From Avimonas intestinalis (lineage in GTDB: Bacteria; Bacillota; Clostridia; Oscillospirales; Acutalibacteraceae), in the NCBI GenBank assembly GCA_904380375.1, contig CAJFID010000001.1, positions 62,001-126,000 on the forward strand: a stretch of 64,000 nt of DNA, in the 5' to 3' direction. The notes below the pieces were generated by a model that saw only the letters and a list, made by a program, of their open reading frames with translations, made no database searches and was not told where the DNA came from. A program made the position numbers and the translations under genes. This document shows, one piece after another, positions 1 to 7,631 of the stretch (its first letter is position 1; every line of letters begins with the position of its first letter).

Positions 1-162
1 ACCACCCAGGCGGAGACGACCGCGCCGGAGGGCGGGGAGGACGACTCCGGCGGCGGGGTGTCCCCGGCCGTTGTGGTCATCATCGTGGTGGCGCTGCTGG
101 CGGTTGGCGCCGGCGCTGTGGTGGCGATTCGCCTGCTGATCCTCAAGAAGAAAGAGAAGTGA
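1..162 (+). CDS. C-terminal end of a membrane-anchored surface protein (partial)
   Basis: Frame 1 is open from the first base to a TGA at 160-162 and encodes the last 53 residues of a protein that begins outside the window. It reads as a Thr/Glu/Gly-rich linker, then one hydrophobic segment of about 27 residues (VVVIIVVALLAVGAGAVVAI), then a basic tail KKKEK. That is the usual form of a C-terminal membrane anchor with the bulk of the protein outside the cell. No LPxTG motif is visible in this part. Its stop overlaps the GTG start of the next gene, so the two are probably co-transcribed. The function of the main domain cannot be judged from here. Confidence 0.7.
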   Translation, partial: TTQAETTAPEGGEDDSGGGVSPAVVVIIVVALLAVGAGAVVAIRLLILKKKEK

Positions 163-1118
163 ACGTGGTGATCCCACGCATTTTGCTGGATACGGATATC
201 GGCGGCGACTGTGACGACGCCGGGGCCCTGGCCTTGCTGAACATCCTGGCTTTACGGGGGGAAGCGGCGCTGCTGGCGGTTACCAGCGCCACCTCCCGCC
301 GATGGGCGCCCGCCTGCATCGCGGCGGTAAACCGGTACTACGGCGCCGGGGACGTGCCCATCGGTATGCTTGAGACGCCGGGCTTCCTTGACGGCCCCGG
401 CGAGGATGTGTACGCCGAAAAAGCGGCCCGCCGTTTTGGAATTACACAGCCTCCGCCCCGGGTAGAGGGGGCCGTGCGCCTGATGCGGCGAACGCTGGCG
501 GATACACAGGAAAAAATCCGCATCGCGGCCATCGGCCCGCTGCGCAACCTCAGCCATTTGCTCGACTCCCCCCCCGATGAGTTTTCACCCCTGACCGGGG
601 AGGAGCTCCTGAGGGAAAAGGTGGAGAAGGTAGCGGTCATGGGCGGCGTGCTGAATAGCCCTCCCCGCGGTACCGAGCCGGTTTATACCCGGGAATACAA
701 CATCCTGGGGGATATCCCGGCTGCTCAGCGGTTTATCCATGGCTGCCCGGTGCCGATTACCTTTATTGATTTCTATCTGGGGGAAAACGTAAAGACCGGC
801 GGCCGGCTGACCGCCGCCGGGGACATGCGCCACCCCATCACCTTTATCTATACGGTGCATGGAAGCCCGCAGCGTTCCAGCTGGGACCCGATTACTGTGT
901 TGTACACGGTGCGGGGGCTGGACGGCTGCTGGACGGAGAGCGGCCCCGGCAGGGTGACTGTGACCGACGACGGCCGCACGGAATTCACCCCGGCGCCGGA
1001 CGGCTGGCACAGCTACCTGCAAAGCCGTCTGACCCCCGACGCCGTGGCGGAAAGGATTGACCGGCTTCTGGACTTTCAGCCGTCTTTCGCCCGCCCGGTG
1101 CGGGCCGGCGCGTATTAA
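159..1118 (+). CDS. Nucleoside hydrolase-like protein (IUNH superfamily)
   Basis: This 319-residue protein carries the N-terminal signature DTDIGGDCDD (residues 11-20), which matches the DxDxxxDD calcium-binding motif of inosine/uridine-preferring nucleoside hydrolases. A late SSWDP motif with aspartate also fits the family. Members split the N-glycosidic bond of ribonucleosides to give free base and ribose. Length is normal (about 310-330). The GTG at 159 overlaps the upstream stop and follows the purine-rich run AAGAAGAAAGAGAAG; GTG at 165 or 168 is an alternative. Some relatives act on other substrates, so nucleoside specificity is inferred. The neighbour upstream is a surface-anchored protein, and strong hairpins follow the stop. 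Confidence 0.75.
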   Translation: MNVVIPRILLDTDIGGDCDDAGALALLNILALRGEAALLAVTSATSRRWAPACIAAVNRYYGAGDVPIGMLETPGFLDGPGEDVYAEKAARRFGITQPPPRVEGAVRLMRRTLADTQEKIRIAAIGPLRNLSHLLDSPPDEFSPLTGEELLREKVEKVAVMGGVLNSPPRGTEPVYTREYNILGDIPAAQRFIHGCPVPITFIDFYLGENVKTGGRLTAAGDMRHPITFIYTVHGSPQRSSWDPITVLYTVRGLDGCWTESGPGRVTVTDDGRTEFTPAPDGWHSYLQSRLTPDAVAERIDRLLDFQPSFARPVRAGAY

Positions 1119-1188
1119 AACAGTGCCGCGCGGCCGAAGCCGAGGTAAAAGCGGGCGGGATGCCGGCCGGCATCCCGCCCCCAAGCGG

Positions 1189-1240
1189 AAAGGGGCAGAC
1201 GGCGTATCGCCGAGATCACGCCGTCTGCCCCTTTTCCCTG
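1189..1240 (+). terminator. Rho-independent terminator after the nucleoside hydrolase gene
   Basis: A perfect 17-bp inverted repeat (left arm 1189-1205, right arm 1218-1234) has a 12-nt loop and ends in TTTTCC. A second GC-only hairpin lies just upstream at 1154-1177. Confidence 0.8.
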
Positions 1241-1297
1241 CCCGCGGAGCGCGGCGCTTTTGCGGGGACAGTGCCTGTTTTCCTCCTTTGCCAAGCT

Positions 1298-1365
1298 GCC
1301 CTGGATAAAATGCAAAAAGCGGCAAGCCTTTTAGGGCTTGCCGCTTTTTGCATTTTATCCAGGGC
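1298..1365. repeat. Perfect 31-bp inverted repeat, probable bidirectional terminator
   Basis: The left arm 1298-1328 and right arm 1335-1365 are exact reverse complements around a 6-nt loop. The arms contain A5 and T5 tracts next to GC-rich cores, so transcription from either side would form a stem followed by U-rich RNA. It lies between the plus-strand nucleoside hydrolase gene and the minus-strand VOC gene, a convergent pair. The stem is far longer than termination needs. Confidence 0.75.
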
Positions 1366-1406
1366 AGGAACACCGGGCGCTCCCGCCGCCTCAAAGACCG
1401 TCCGGC

Positions 1407-1440
1407 TCAGCGGGACGAGGAATAGGGCCGCGTCACCCGG
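1407..1440 (-). pseudogene. Relic of the 3' end of the small Cys-rich gene
   Basis: Read on the minus strand, 1407-1440 encodes RVTRPYSSSR followed by TGA. This nearly matches the C-terminus RVTRPYYSSR-stop of the intact small gene at 2054-2248. At DNA level the 34 bases agree with 2054-2087 except for a 4-base patch. Similar bases (TCCCGCCGCC) also precede both copies. Upstream of it there is no open frame for the rest of the protein, so only the tail of a second copy survives. The VOC gene lies between the two copies. Confidence 0.65.
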
Positions 1441-1471
1441 AGGATCCAGTGTGATCGCACCGAACGGCAAC

Positions 1472-1933
1472 TCATTCGGCTGCTGGCTCGTCCATGCATT
1501 CTTCGTAACAGCCGGCAATCTCAATGGTATTTCCATCCGGATCCCGGAGGCAGAAATACCAATAAGGAGTCTTTGCATTGATGTAGCGGATCTCCGTCAG
1601 TTCCGAGCCAATGCCCAGGTCCTGAATCCTCCGATGTTCCGCCTTCAGGTCGTCCGTCCAGAGGTTGATCACGATTTTCCCCGGATTTTCGCTGTTTGCG
1701 ATCTGCACGAGATCGTCATACACAGGATACACCCTACCTTTTACTGAAACTTCTTCGGGGTGCTGGACATCAAAATAGGCGTTCATCACAGACAATTCCA
1801 GCCCACCGATCCGGAAGATGGCAAACCGTGTCTTGTTTTGCGCCGCCACATCCCGCTCCAGCAGCTTGCGATAAAATTCTAGGGTCCCCTCAAAATCCTG
1901 CGCAATCACATATACTGTCCCGGATTGAATCAT
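1472..1933 (-). CDS. VOC-fold (glyoxalase/bleomycin-resistance) protein
   Basis: This 153-residue protein has the vicinal oxygen chelate pattern: a start MIQSGTVYVIAQDFEGTLEF leading into FYRKLLERD, then a central repeat, and the terminal motif DPDGNTIEI typical of the second beta-alpha-beta-beta-beta module. Family members bind a metal or a small ligand and include glyoxalase I, dioxygenases and antibiotic-binding proteins; no substrate can be assigned. I place the start at 1933 because GAGAGGTGG lies just upstream and the first beta strand begins there; an in-frame ATG at 2029 would add 32 unrelated residues. The gene sits between a small Cys-rich gene and a relic of its tail, which suggests it was acquired or rearranged. 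Confidence 0.75.
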   Translation of the reverse strand: MIQSGTVYVIAQDFEGTLEFYRKLLERDVAAQNKTRFAIFRIGGLELSVMNAYFDVQHPEEVSVKGRVYPVYDDLVQIANSENPGKIVINLWTDDLKAEHRRIQDLGIGSELTEIRYINAKTPYWYFCLRDPDGNTIEIAGCYEECMDEPAAE

Positions 1934-2053
1934 TCCGACCACCTCTCGCTTTTGTACGGTACCCAAACCAACGACTATGTTATCGCATTCCGGCCGGAGC
2001 TCTGCCGCTTTTGCTAAGACGGATAACAAAGAGGGGCACTCCCGCCGCCCGGC

Positions 2054-2248
2054 TCAGCGGGACGAATAGTAGGGCCGCGTCACCCGGCACTGCCGTGCAA
2101 CGGCGTCGCACCGCTTGCCGTAATAGTCCAGATACGCTTTTTTTCGCTGCCGCTCAATACGGTTTTGGGCCTGCAGCACTTTCCAGTGGGCGCAGGTCTT
2201 GTGGCAGCCTTCGTGATAGGCGAGGCAATGGGATTGACAGGGGATCAT
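2054..2248 (-). CDS. Small Cys/His-rich protein
   Basis: This 64-residue basic protein begins MIPCQSHCLAYHEGCHKTC and contains a CxxxC pair, a GCHKTC motif, one later Cys pair and a charged helix rich in Arg, Lys and Gln. The pattern looks like a small metal-binding or redox protein; I recall similar short YHEGCHxxCxxW proteins from Clostridia and their phages, but no function is known to me. The start is fixed by AAAGGAGC 10 bases before the ATG; an in-frame ATG at 2440 would add a compositionally different leader. An extended -10 promoter lies upstream at 2464-2472. A broken copy of its 3' end lies at 1407-1440. Confidence 0.65.
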   Translation of the reverse strand: MIPCQSHCLAYHEGCHKTCAHWKVLQAQNRIERQRKKAYLDYYGKRCDAVARQCRVTRPYYSSR

Positions 2249-2676
2249 AACAGCGGCAGCTCCTTTCACGTCAAACAGCAGAAAAAACAGCCGGCTTCCC
2301 ATGGGAACGGCGCGCAAAAGCGCACACGACCCCGGGGAAACCGGCTGAAACAGCAACGACTCGATTCTTTTGGGCAGCGGACCGGCCGCCCGGCCGCTGG
2401 AAAGAAAAGGGAAGAAGCGGGATACACATTGACAACGCATCCTTGCTACTAGTATTGATTTTCAGTATACCATACCGTCCCGAGGAAATCTACCGTTTTT
2501 CTGTTAAATTTCCGCAAACAGCCCGCTTGCCGGGAATTTTCACGCCCGGATGGAAGGCCTATGCCCGGCCGCCGCAGGAGCCGTATCCGGCAATAAGAGA
2601 CGTGGGAACGGGCCGGCCGCAGCCGCCCCCCTTTCGGAAAAAGCGCCGCCCGCGGCTTTCCCGCATACCGGCCGGG
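2249..2676. other. Intergenic region between the small Cys-rich gene and the ROK gene
   Basis: These 428 bases hold the leader and promoter of the small Cys-rich gene. Bases 2475-2676 show no convincing gene. Near 2637-2662 a GC-rich palindrome followed on the minus strand by GCTTTTT could terminate the ROK transcript, but the stem is imperfect. Confidence 0.4.
2464..2472 (-). promoter_or_regulatory. Extended -10 promoter for the small Cys-rich gene
   Basis: On the minus strand the sequence reads TGG followed by TATACT (2464-2469), which is an extended -10 element. The -35 position (TAGATT) is weak. It lies about 215 bases upstream of the start codon. Confidence 0.45.
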
Positions 2677-3852
2677 CTAGGCGGGGACGTCCTCGCCGCC
2701 GGCGAGCTGCTGGCCGAAGTGCCGGTCGAGCACCACCGCGGTGGAGGATACCGCGTCCGCGTAGGGCCCGAGCCGGGAGGGCAGCACCTCCACCGGATGG
2801 ACGCGGGTAATCAGCGACTGCCGGCGGATTTTATCCGCCAGCAGGGAAAACAGCAGCTCTGGCCGGTAGTTGAATTCCCCGTACAGGACGATGGAATCCA
2901 GGTCGAACAGGTTGACCGAGGTGACCAGCCCGGCGGCGAGATGGCGCGCCTGGTACGCAAGGATTTCCCGGGACGTGGGGTCGCCCCGGTAGGCGGCGTC
3001 GACCACCGCCGCATAGTCCGCGAAGCCAAAGCGCTGCCGGAGGGCCGCCATGGTGGCGTACTGTTCCAGGCATCCGCGGTTCCCGCAGGAGCAGGGCTGC
3101 CCGTTGAGGTCGATGCTGGCGTGGCCAAGTTCCCCCGCGTGCCCGCCGCATCCGCGGAACACCTGCCCTTCCCGGAGGAGGCAGGAGCCGATGCCGTGGG
3201 ACATGATGACAAACAGGGTGTTATGGTAGCCGTCGAGCACACCTGACGAGTATTCCGTCATGGCCAGTAGGACCGAGTTGTTCTCCAAAAACACCGGCAG
3301 GCGGAACTCCTGCCGCATCCGGGAGACGATGGGAAGGTTGTGGAACATCGCAAAATTCGGCGGGGTGAGGATCACGCCTTTTTCGGTATCGAGCGGCCCG
3401 GGGCTGCTGATGCCGATGCCGACGACCCGGGACAAGGGGATATGCAGACGATCCAGCTCCCGGCGGATGGTCCGGCAGAGCCAATCCACCGCTTCATCGG
3501 CCGCGGCAAAGCGTTCCGTCCGTTCCTCGACACAGCTCACCAGCTCCGCTTTCAGGGTGGTTACGAGCACCTGGAGGCGTTTGCGGTGCAGGCTCACCCC
3601 GACGGCGTAGCGGTAATCCGGCACGATATCAAGCAGGATCGGCCGCCGCCCCTTGGGGGAATCCGCCGTGCCGATTTCCCTTAGCTGCCCTTCCGCGATC
3701 AGCTCGTTGGTAATCATGGTGACGGCGGATTTGGACATCCCGGTTTCCTTGGAAAGCTGGGCGCGGGAGACCGGCTGCCGCCGGATGCGGCTGAGCAGCA
3801 GGGCGCGGTTGTCGTTGCGCAGCGTGTTGGCGTTGGAACCGTTGGTTTTCAT
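2677..3852 (-). CDS. ROK-family transcriptional regulator
   Basis: This 391-residue protein has an N-terminal winged helix-turn-helix (about residues 14-60, with SRAQLSKETGMSKSAVT) and a ROK domain from about 80. The ROK zinc site is visible as H244, C254, C256 and C261 in GHASIDLNGQPCSCGNRGC. The sugar-kinase catalytic NDAN motif is replaced by ENNS near 190-193, so this is a regulator of the NagC/XylR type rather than a kinase. Such proteins usually repress sugar-use genes until a sugar or sugar phosphate binds. It is transcribed away from the glycyl radical activase gene, and two palindromes lie in the shared upstream region. Length is typical. Confidence 0.9.
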   Translation of the reverse strand: MKTNGSNANTLRNDNRALLLSRIRRQPVSRAQLSKETGMSKSAVTMITNELIAEGQLREIGTADSPKGRRPILLDIVPDYRYAVGVSLHRKRLQVLVTTLKAELVSCVEERTERFAAADEAVDWLCRTIRRELDRLHIPLSRVVGIGISSPGPLDTEKGVILTPPNFAMFHNLPIVSRMRQEFRLPVFLENNSVLLAMTEYSSGVLDGYHNTLFVIMSHGIGSCLLREGQVFRGCGGHAGELGHASIDLNGQPCSCGNRGCLEQYATMAALRQRFGFADYAAVVDAAYRGDPTSREILAYQARHLAAGLVTSVNLFDLDSIVLYGEFNYRPELLFSLLADKIRRQSLITRVHPVEVLPSRLGPYADAVSSTAVVLDRHFGQQLAGGEDVPA

Positions 3853-3920
3853 GCGGTGCCCCCCTTCCTTTTCCTATGCCGTCTATTGTATTATTTTTTT
3901 TAAAAAAAGTAAAGAAAGAA

Positions 3921-3975
3921 CTTGAAATATCAAGAAGAATGCGCTACAATGCAGTTGATAGTTCAAGAGTTGAAC
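3921..3975. promoter_or_regulatory. Candidate ROK operators (two palindromes)
   Basis: GTTCAA-GAG-TTGAAC at 3961-3975 is a perfect 15-bp palindrome just downstream of the -10 box. CTTGA-AATA-TCAAG at 3921-3934 is a second palindrome that overlaps the -35 box of the activase promoter. Both share the TTGAA/TTCAA core. Their placement fits repression by the adjacent ROK protein; this is inference from position and symmetry. Confidence 0.6.
3922..3950 (+). promoter_or_regulatory. Sigma-A promoter of the glycyl radical operon
   Basis: TTGAAA (3922-3927) and TACAAT (3945-3950) are separated by 17 bases, 42 bases upstream of the activase start. Confidence 0.75.
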
Positions 3976-3992
3976 AAAATGGAGGGAGCACA

Positions 3993-4886
3993 ATGCCGCC
4001 GCAAACGCTCACCATCTTTCAAAAGGGCTTCAACTATTCCCAGGACGGGCCGGGCAACCGGCTGGTGTACCATCTGCAAGGGTGCAACATGGCTTGCCGC
4101 TGGTGCGCCAATCCGGAGGGGATCCCCGATAAGCCGCCGCTGATGGCGGTCAAGTCCCCCCTGCTTGACGCGGTATGCCCCCACGGCGCGATCCGGGACG
4201 GGGCGCTCGACCGCGCCGCCTGCCGGGAGTGCCGGGGACGGGAATGCGTGACGGTGCATAAAAACGACGGCCTGGTCTGCCGGGGGGTGACCATCCCGGT
4301 GGAGGCGCTCATCGACGAGGTCGAGCGGAGCCGGGGGATGTTTTTTGAAGACGGCGGCGTCACCCTGACCGGCGGGGAGCCGACCCGCCAGTTTGAGGGG
4401 ATCAAGGCCTTCCTCGCCCTCCTCAAGGAGGCCGGCGTTTCGACCGCGGTCGAGACCAACGGCACCCATCCGGACCTGGCGGCCCTCTTCCCGCTGATTG
4501 ACACCCTGATGATGGATTTCAAGCACCCCGACACCGCGGTGCACAAAGCCTTTACCGGCGTGGGCAACGAGGAGATCCGGCGGAATATCCGCCGGGCGGC
4601 GCAGAGCCATCCGCGGGTGCAGCTCCGGGTGCCGCTGATCAACGGCTTCAACGTGGGGCAGGCGGAGCTGGACGGGTTCCTGGACTTTTTCCAGGGGCTG
4701 AAGGCGGACGGCCTCTCCTTGGAGAACGTCACCATAGAGTTCCTTCGGTACCACGAGTTCGGCCGGCAGAAGTGGGAGCAGTGCGGCTGGGAATACCGGG
4801 TGGAAAACGGGGCGGTGCCCGCCGAATGGGCCAAGCGGTACGAGGAAGCGTTCCGGCAGGCCGGCTTTACCGTAATCCATACATAA
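3993..4886 (+). CDS. Glycyl radical enzyme activase (radical SAM)
   Basis: The 297-residue product has the radical SAM cysteine motif C31-x3-C35-x2-C38 (CNMACRWC) and a later TGGEP motif, which contacts S-adenosylmethionine. Enzymes of this type cleave SAM at a [4Fe-4S] cluster and install the stable glycyl radical on a partner enzyme. Extra cysteines between about 60 and 90 (CPHG, CRECRGREC) suggest an additional, incomplete ferredoxin-like insert of the kind found in activases of non-PFL glycyl radical enzymes. The ATG at 3993 follows GGAGGG by 6 bases. The partner, the glycyl radical enzyme gene, begins 84 bases downstream. Confidence 0.9.
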   Translation: MPPQTLTIFQKGFNYSQDGPGNRLVYHLQGCNMACRWCANPEGIPDKPPLMAVKSPLLDAVCPHGAIRDGALDRAACRECRGRECVTVHKNDGLVCRGVTIPVEALIDEVERSRGMFFEDGGVTLTGGEPTRQFEGIKAFLALLKEAGVSTAVETNGTHPDLAALFPLIDTLMMDFKHPDTAVHKAFTGVGNEEIRRNIRRAAQSHPRVQLRVPLINGFNVGQAELDGFLDFFQGLKADGLSLENVTIEFLRYHEFGRQKWEQCGWEYRVENGAVPAEWAKRYEEAFRQAGFTVIHT

Positions 4887-4970
4887 ACCTTTGGACAAAA
4901 GGCGGCGGGAAACAGGCCCGGCGCCATCGGGACCCTGTGATATATATAATAGCGGAAAGGATGAAACGGC

Positions 4971-7352
4971 ATGGCAGCAAACAATGTCAAAGCGGTATAC
5001 GACGCGCCGACCATCACCCAAAAGGCCAAGGCCCTCTTTAAGGAGGAGCGGGCCCTTAAGCGGATGGACGGCTGGTTCTTCGTCAAGGAAATCATGCGCG
5101 CAGGGGAGCAGGAGTACGCGGGCCTGCCCCTGGAGCTCCGCACGGCGGAGACGCTGCGCAAGGTGCTCCGGGAGTTCCCAATCTCGCTGAGCGAGCACGC
5201 GGTGTTCGCCGGCACCCAGCGGGACGCCTTTGCCCGCACCTACGCGCTGATCAACCCCGCCTTCAAGGTGGAGGAATTCTCCGGCTACTGCGACCCGACC
5301 GCCGTGTTCGGGGACATCGTGCCCAACGAGGAGATCCCCCAGGAGCGGATCGACTCCCTGCGGGAGTACAACAAAAACAGCGACTACGTCCGCACCCTTG
5401 ACGCGACCTACCAGGCGGCGGAGGAATATACCGGCGAGGTGGCCTTCTTCATCGAGCAGGTCACCGGCCATGTGATCCCCGATTTCCGCTTTGCGGTGGC
5501 CAACGGGGTGGACGCCGTGATCGCCCGGCTGGACGAGCAGATCGCCAAGGAGGGCGACGGGGAGAAGAAGGTCAATTTTGAGGCCATGAAGGTGGCGCTC
5601 GACGGCGTGAGGGTCCTGGCCGCGCGGTACGCCGACCTGGCCGGGGAGCAGATGGCCGGGGCGGACGAAACCCGCCGGGCCGAGCTCGCGCTGATGCAGG
5701 CCGCGCTGCGCAAGGTGCCGGCCAAGGGGGCGGACACCCTGTACGAGGCGATCCAGTCCTTCCTGCTGCTCTGGCAGGTGATGTGCCTGGAACAGACCCC
5801 CAACCCCTTCGCTCTTTCGGTGGGCAACGCCGACCGGATCTTTGAGCCCTACCGCGCCCGGGACAATCTGGACCGGGAGACGGCGTCTGCCCTGTTCAAG
5901 CATTTCCTGGTGTTCTTCAACGTCGGCGACCGCAGCTGGGCGATCTCCCAGAACGTGCTGCTGGGCGGCAAGGACCGCCAGGGGCATGACCTGACTAACG
6001 AGATGACCTACGCGATCCTTGACGCCTATTACGATATGAACCTGCCCCAGCCCATCCTCTCGGTCAAGCTCCACCGGGGCACGCCGGACGCGCTGTACGC
6101 CAACCTCGGCCGCTTTTTCTTTACCCCCGGCTGCCTGACCCCCTCCCTGTTCAACGACGAGTCGGTGTTTGCGATCCTGGAGGCCAACGGCTTTGACCCC
6201 GCCGACTGGGAGGATTATTCCGTCGCCGGCTGCCAGGAGCCGCTGATCATGGGCAAGGACAACGGCAACACCACCAACAGCTGGTTCAATCTGCCGAAGA
6301 TCCTTGAGCTCACCTTAAACGACGGCCGCTCCACCCTGACCGGCAAGAAGATCGGCCCGGCGGTGGGGATTGACGACCCGCTGGCCCTGCTCAAGCAGGT
6401 GCGGGAGCTGTTCTATGAGCGGGCCGACTGGTTCGCCGACAGGATGGCGGAGGCCGCCAACAACGCCTCCCACGCGGTGGCCTGCCTGCCGGTGCCCTTC
6501 CTGAGCGCCTTTATGGGCGGGGTGGAAACCGGGTACGACATGCGGGACACCCAGCACCAGGGCACCAAATACAACGCTTCCGGCTGCCTGATCCACGGGC
6601 TGTCGGTCATTGCGGACTCCTTTGTCGCCATCGACTGCCTGCTTGAGCAGCGCCCCGAGGACGCCGGCCGCCTGCTTGATGCGCTGCGGGACGATTTTAA
6701 GCACGACGAGGAGCTGCGCCAATTCCTGCTTTCCTGCCCGAAGTTCGGCAACAACGATCCCGTCGCCGACGAGGAGGCACGCGAGGTGGCGGACCGCATC
6801 TCCGATATGGTGCGCTCGAAGAAAAATTACCTCGGCAACCCCTTCCGCGCCGACTGGAGCACCCCGTCCACCCATCTGCTCTACGGCTACTGGGTGGGGG
6901 CCACCCCCGACGGCCGCCCCGCCCGCGAGATGCTCAACTACGGCGTCGACCCCTTCTACGGGGACGCGCAGTCGGGCCTCGGCTTCCGCACCCTCTCGAC
7001 CCAGAAGCTCCCCTTTGAAAAGATGAACGGCGGCTACGCCTCCCACTTCGGGATCGACCCGAAATACTTCCGGGGCGCGACCTATGAGGAAAAGGGGATG
7101 GAGTTCCGCAACCGCGTGATCATGCCCCTGTTCTTCAATGAACGGCAGGAGGGGCTGTCCCCGTTCTACCTCTACGTCAACGTCACCACGCCCGAGATGC
7201 TGCGCAAGGTGCTGGCCGAGCCCAAGAAGTACGCGCCCAGCGGGGTGTACATCATGCGCATCCACGGCACCTTTGTGAATTTCTTAGACCTGTCCCCCGC
7301 GATCCAGAACGACATCATCCGCCGGCTGGATCCCTGCTCGACCTCCCTGTAA
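4971..7352 (+). CDS. Divergent glycyl radical enzyme of unknown substrate
   Basis: This 793-residue protein matches glycyl radical enzymes (PFL/dehydratase fold) throughout. The active-site cysteine is C421 in AGCQEP, followed by E423; Cys-x-Glu is the arrangement found in eliminases such as glycerol dehydratase and choline lyase rather than the Cys-Cys of pyruvate formate-lyase. The radical loop near the C-terminus reads RIHGTFVNFLDLSP with G766, where most families have R-V-x-G-Y. The Thr after the glycine is unusual. It is co-transcribed with its activase under a ROK regulator and followed by a sugar kinase and an isomerase, so a sugar, polyol or anhydrosugar substrate is likely. I cannot assign the reaction. 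Start: GGAAAGG lies 8 bases before the ATG. Confidence 0.85.
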   Translation: MAANNVKAVYDAPTITQKAKALFKEERALKRMDGWFFVKEIMRAGEQEYAGLPLELRTAETLRKVLREFPISLSEHAVFAGTQRDAFARTYALINPAFKVEEFSGYCDPTAVFGDIVPNEEIPQERIDSLREYNKNSDYVRTLDATYQAAEEYTGEVAFFIEQVTGHVIPDFRFAVANGVDAVIARLDEQIAKEGDGEKKVNFEAMKVALDGVRVLAARYADLAGEQMAGADETRRAELALMQAALRKVPAKGADTLYEAIQSFLLLWQVMCLEQTPNPFALSVGNADRIFEPYRARDNLDRETASALFKHFLVFFNVGDRSWAISQNVLLGGKDRQGHDLTNEMTYAILDAYYDMNLPQPILSVKLHRGTPDALYANLGRFFFTPGCLTPSLFNDESVFAILEANGFDPADWEDYSVAGCQEPLIMGKDNGNTTNSWFNLPKILELTLNDGRSTLTGKKIGPAVGIDDPLALLKQVRELFYERADWFADRMAEAANNASHAVACLPVPFLSAFMGGVETGYDMRDTQHQGTKYNASGCLIHGLSVIADSFVAIDCLLEQRPEDAGRLLDALRDDFKHDEELRQFLLSCPKFGNNDPVADEEAREVADRISDMVRSKKNYLGNPFRADWSTPSTHLLYGYWVGATPDGRPAREMLNYGVDPFYGDAQSGLGFRTLSTQKLPFEKMNGGYASHFGIDPKYFRGATYEEKGMEFRNRVIMPLFFNERQEGLSPFYLYVNVTTPEMLRKVLAEPKKYAPSGVYIMRIHGTFVNFLDLSPAIQNDIIRRLDPCSTSL

Positions 7353-7414
7353 AGGGTCGCCCTGGCCCGGGCGGCCCTGGGGCGGACGCTTCCCGGCGGG
7401 GCTGGTATTGCTCA

Positions 7415-7453
7415 GGGGCGGGAAGGCAAGGGCCTTCCTGCCCCTTTCGCTTT
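7415..7453 (+). terminator. Hairpin after the glycyl radical enzyme gene
   Basis: Arms 7415-7427 and 7432-7444 pair over 13 bp with one G-T wobble and are followed by TTTCGCTTT. It lies between the enzyme and kinase genes, so it may reduce rather than abolish downstream transcription; I see no clear new promoter before the kinase. Confidence 0.6.
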
Positions 7454-7631
7454 GCCCGGGGCTTCCGCGGGACGGCAGGCAAAGCGCGGAGCGCGGAAAG
7501 AGGGCCGGGGACGGGAGAGCCTGCCGCTCTCCCGCAGGAGGGCGGAGCGGCCGGGCGGTCCTGTCCGTGCAAAAGAGCGCGGCCGCCCCTTCCGGCGCCT
7601 TGTGAACCAGAAATGAAAGGACGGTATCCTT

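Noticed and set aside
3963..6074. Long minus-strand open frame (about 700 codons) across the activase and glycyl radical enzyme
   Set aside because: It is antisense to two clear enzymes, and its predicted protein is a His/Gln/Gly-rich composition typical of GC-rich shadow frames.
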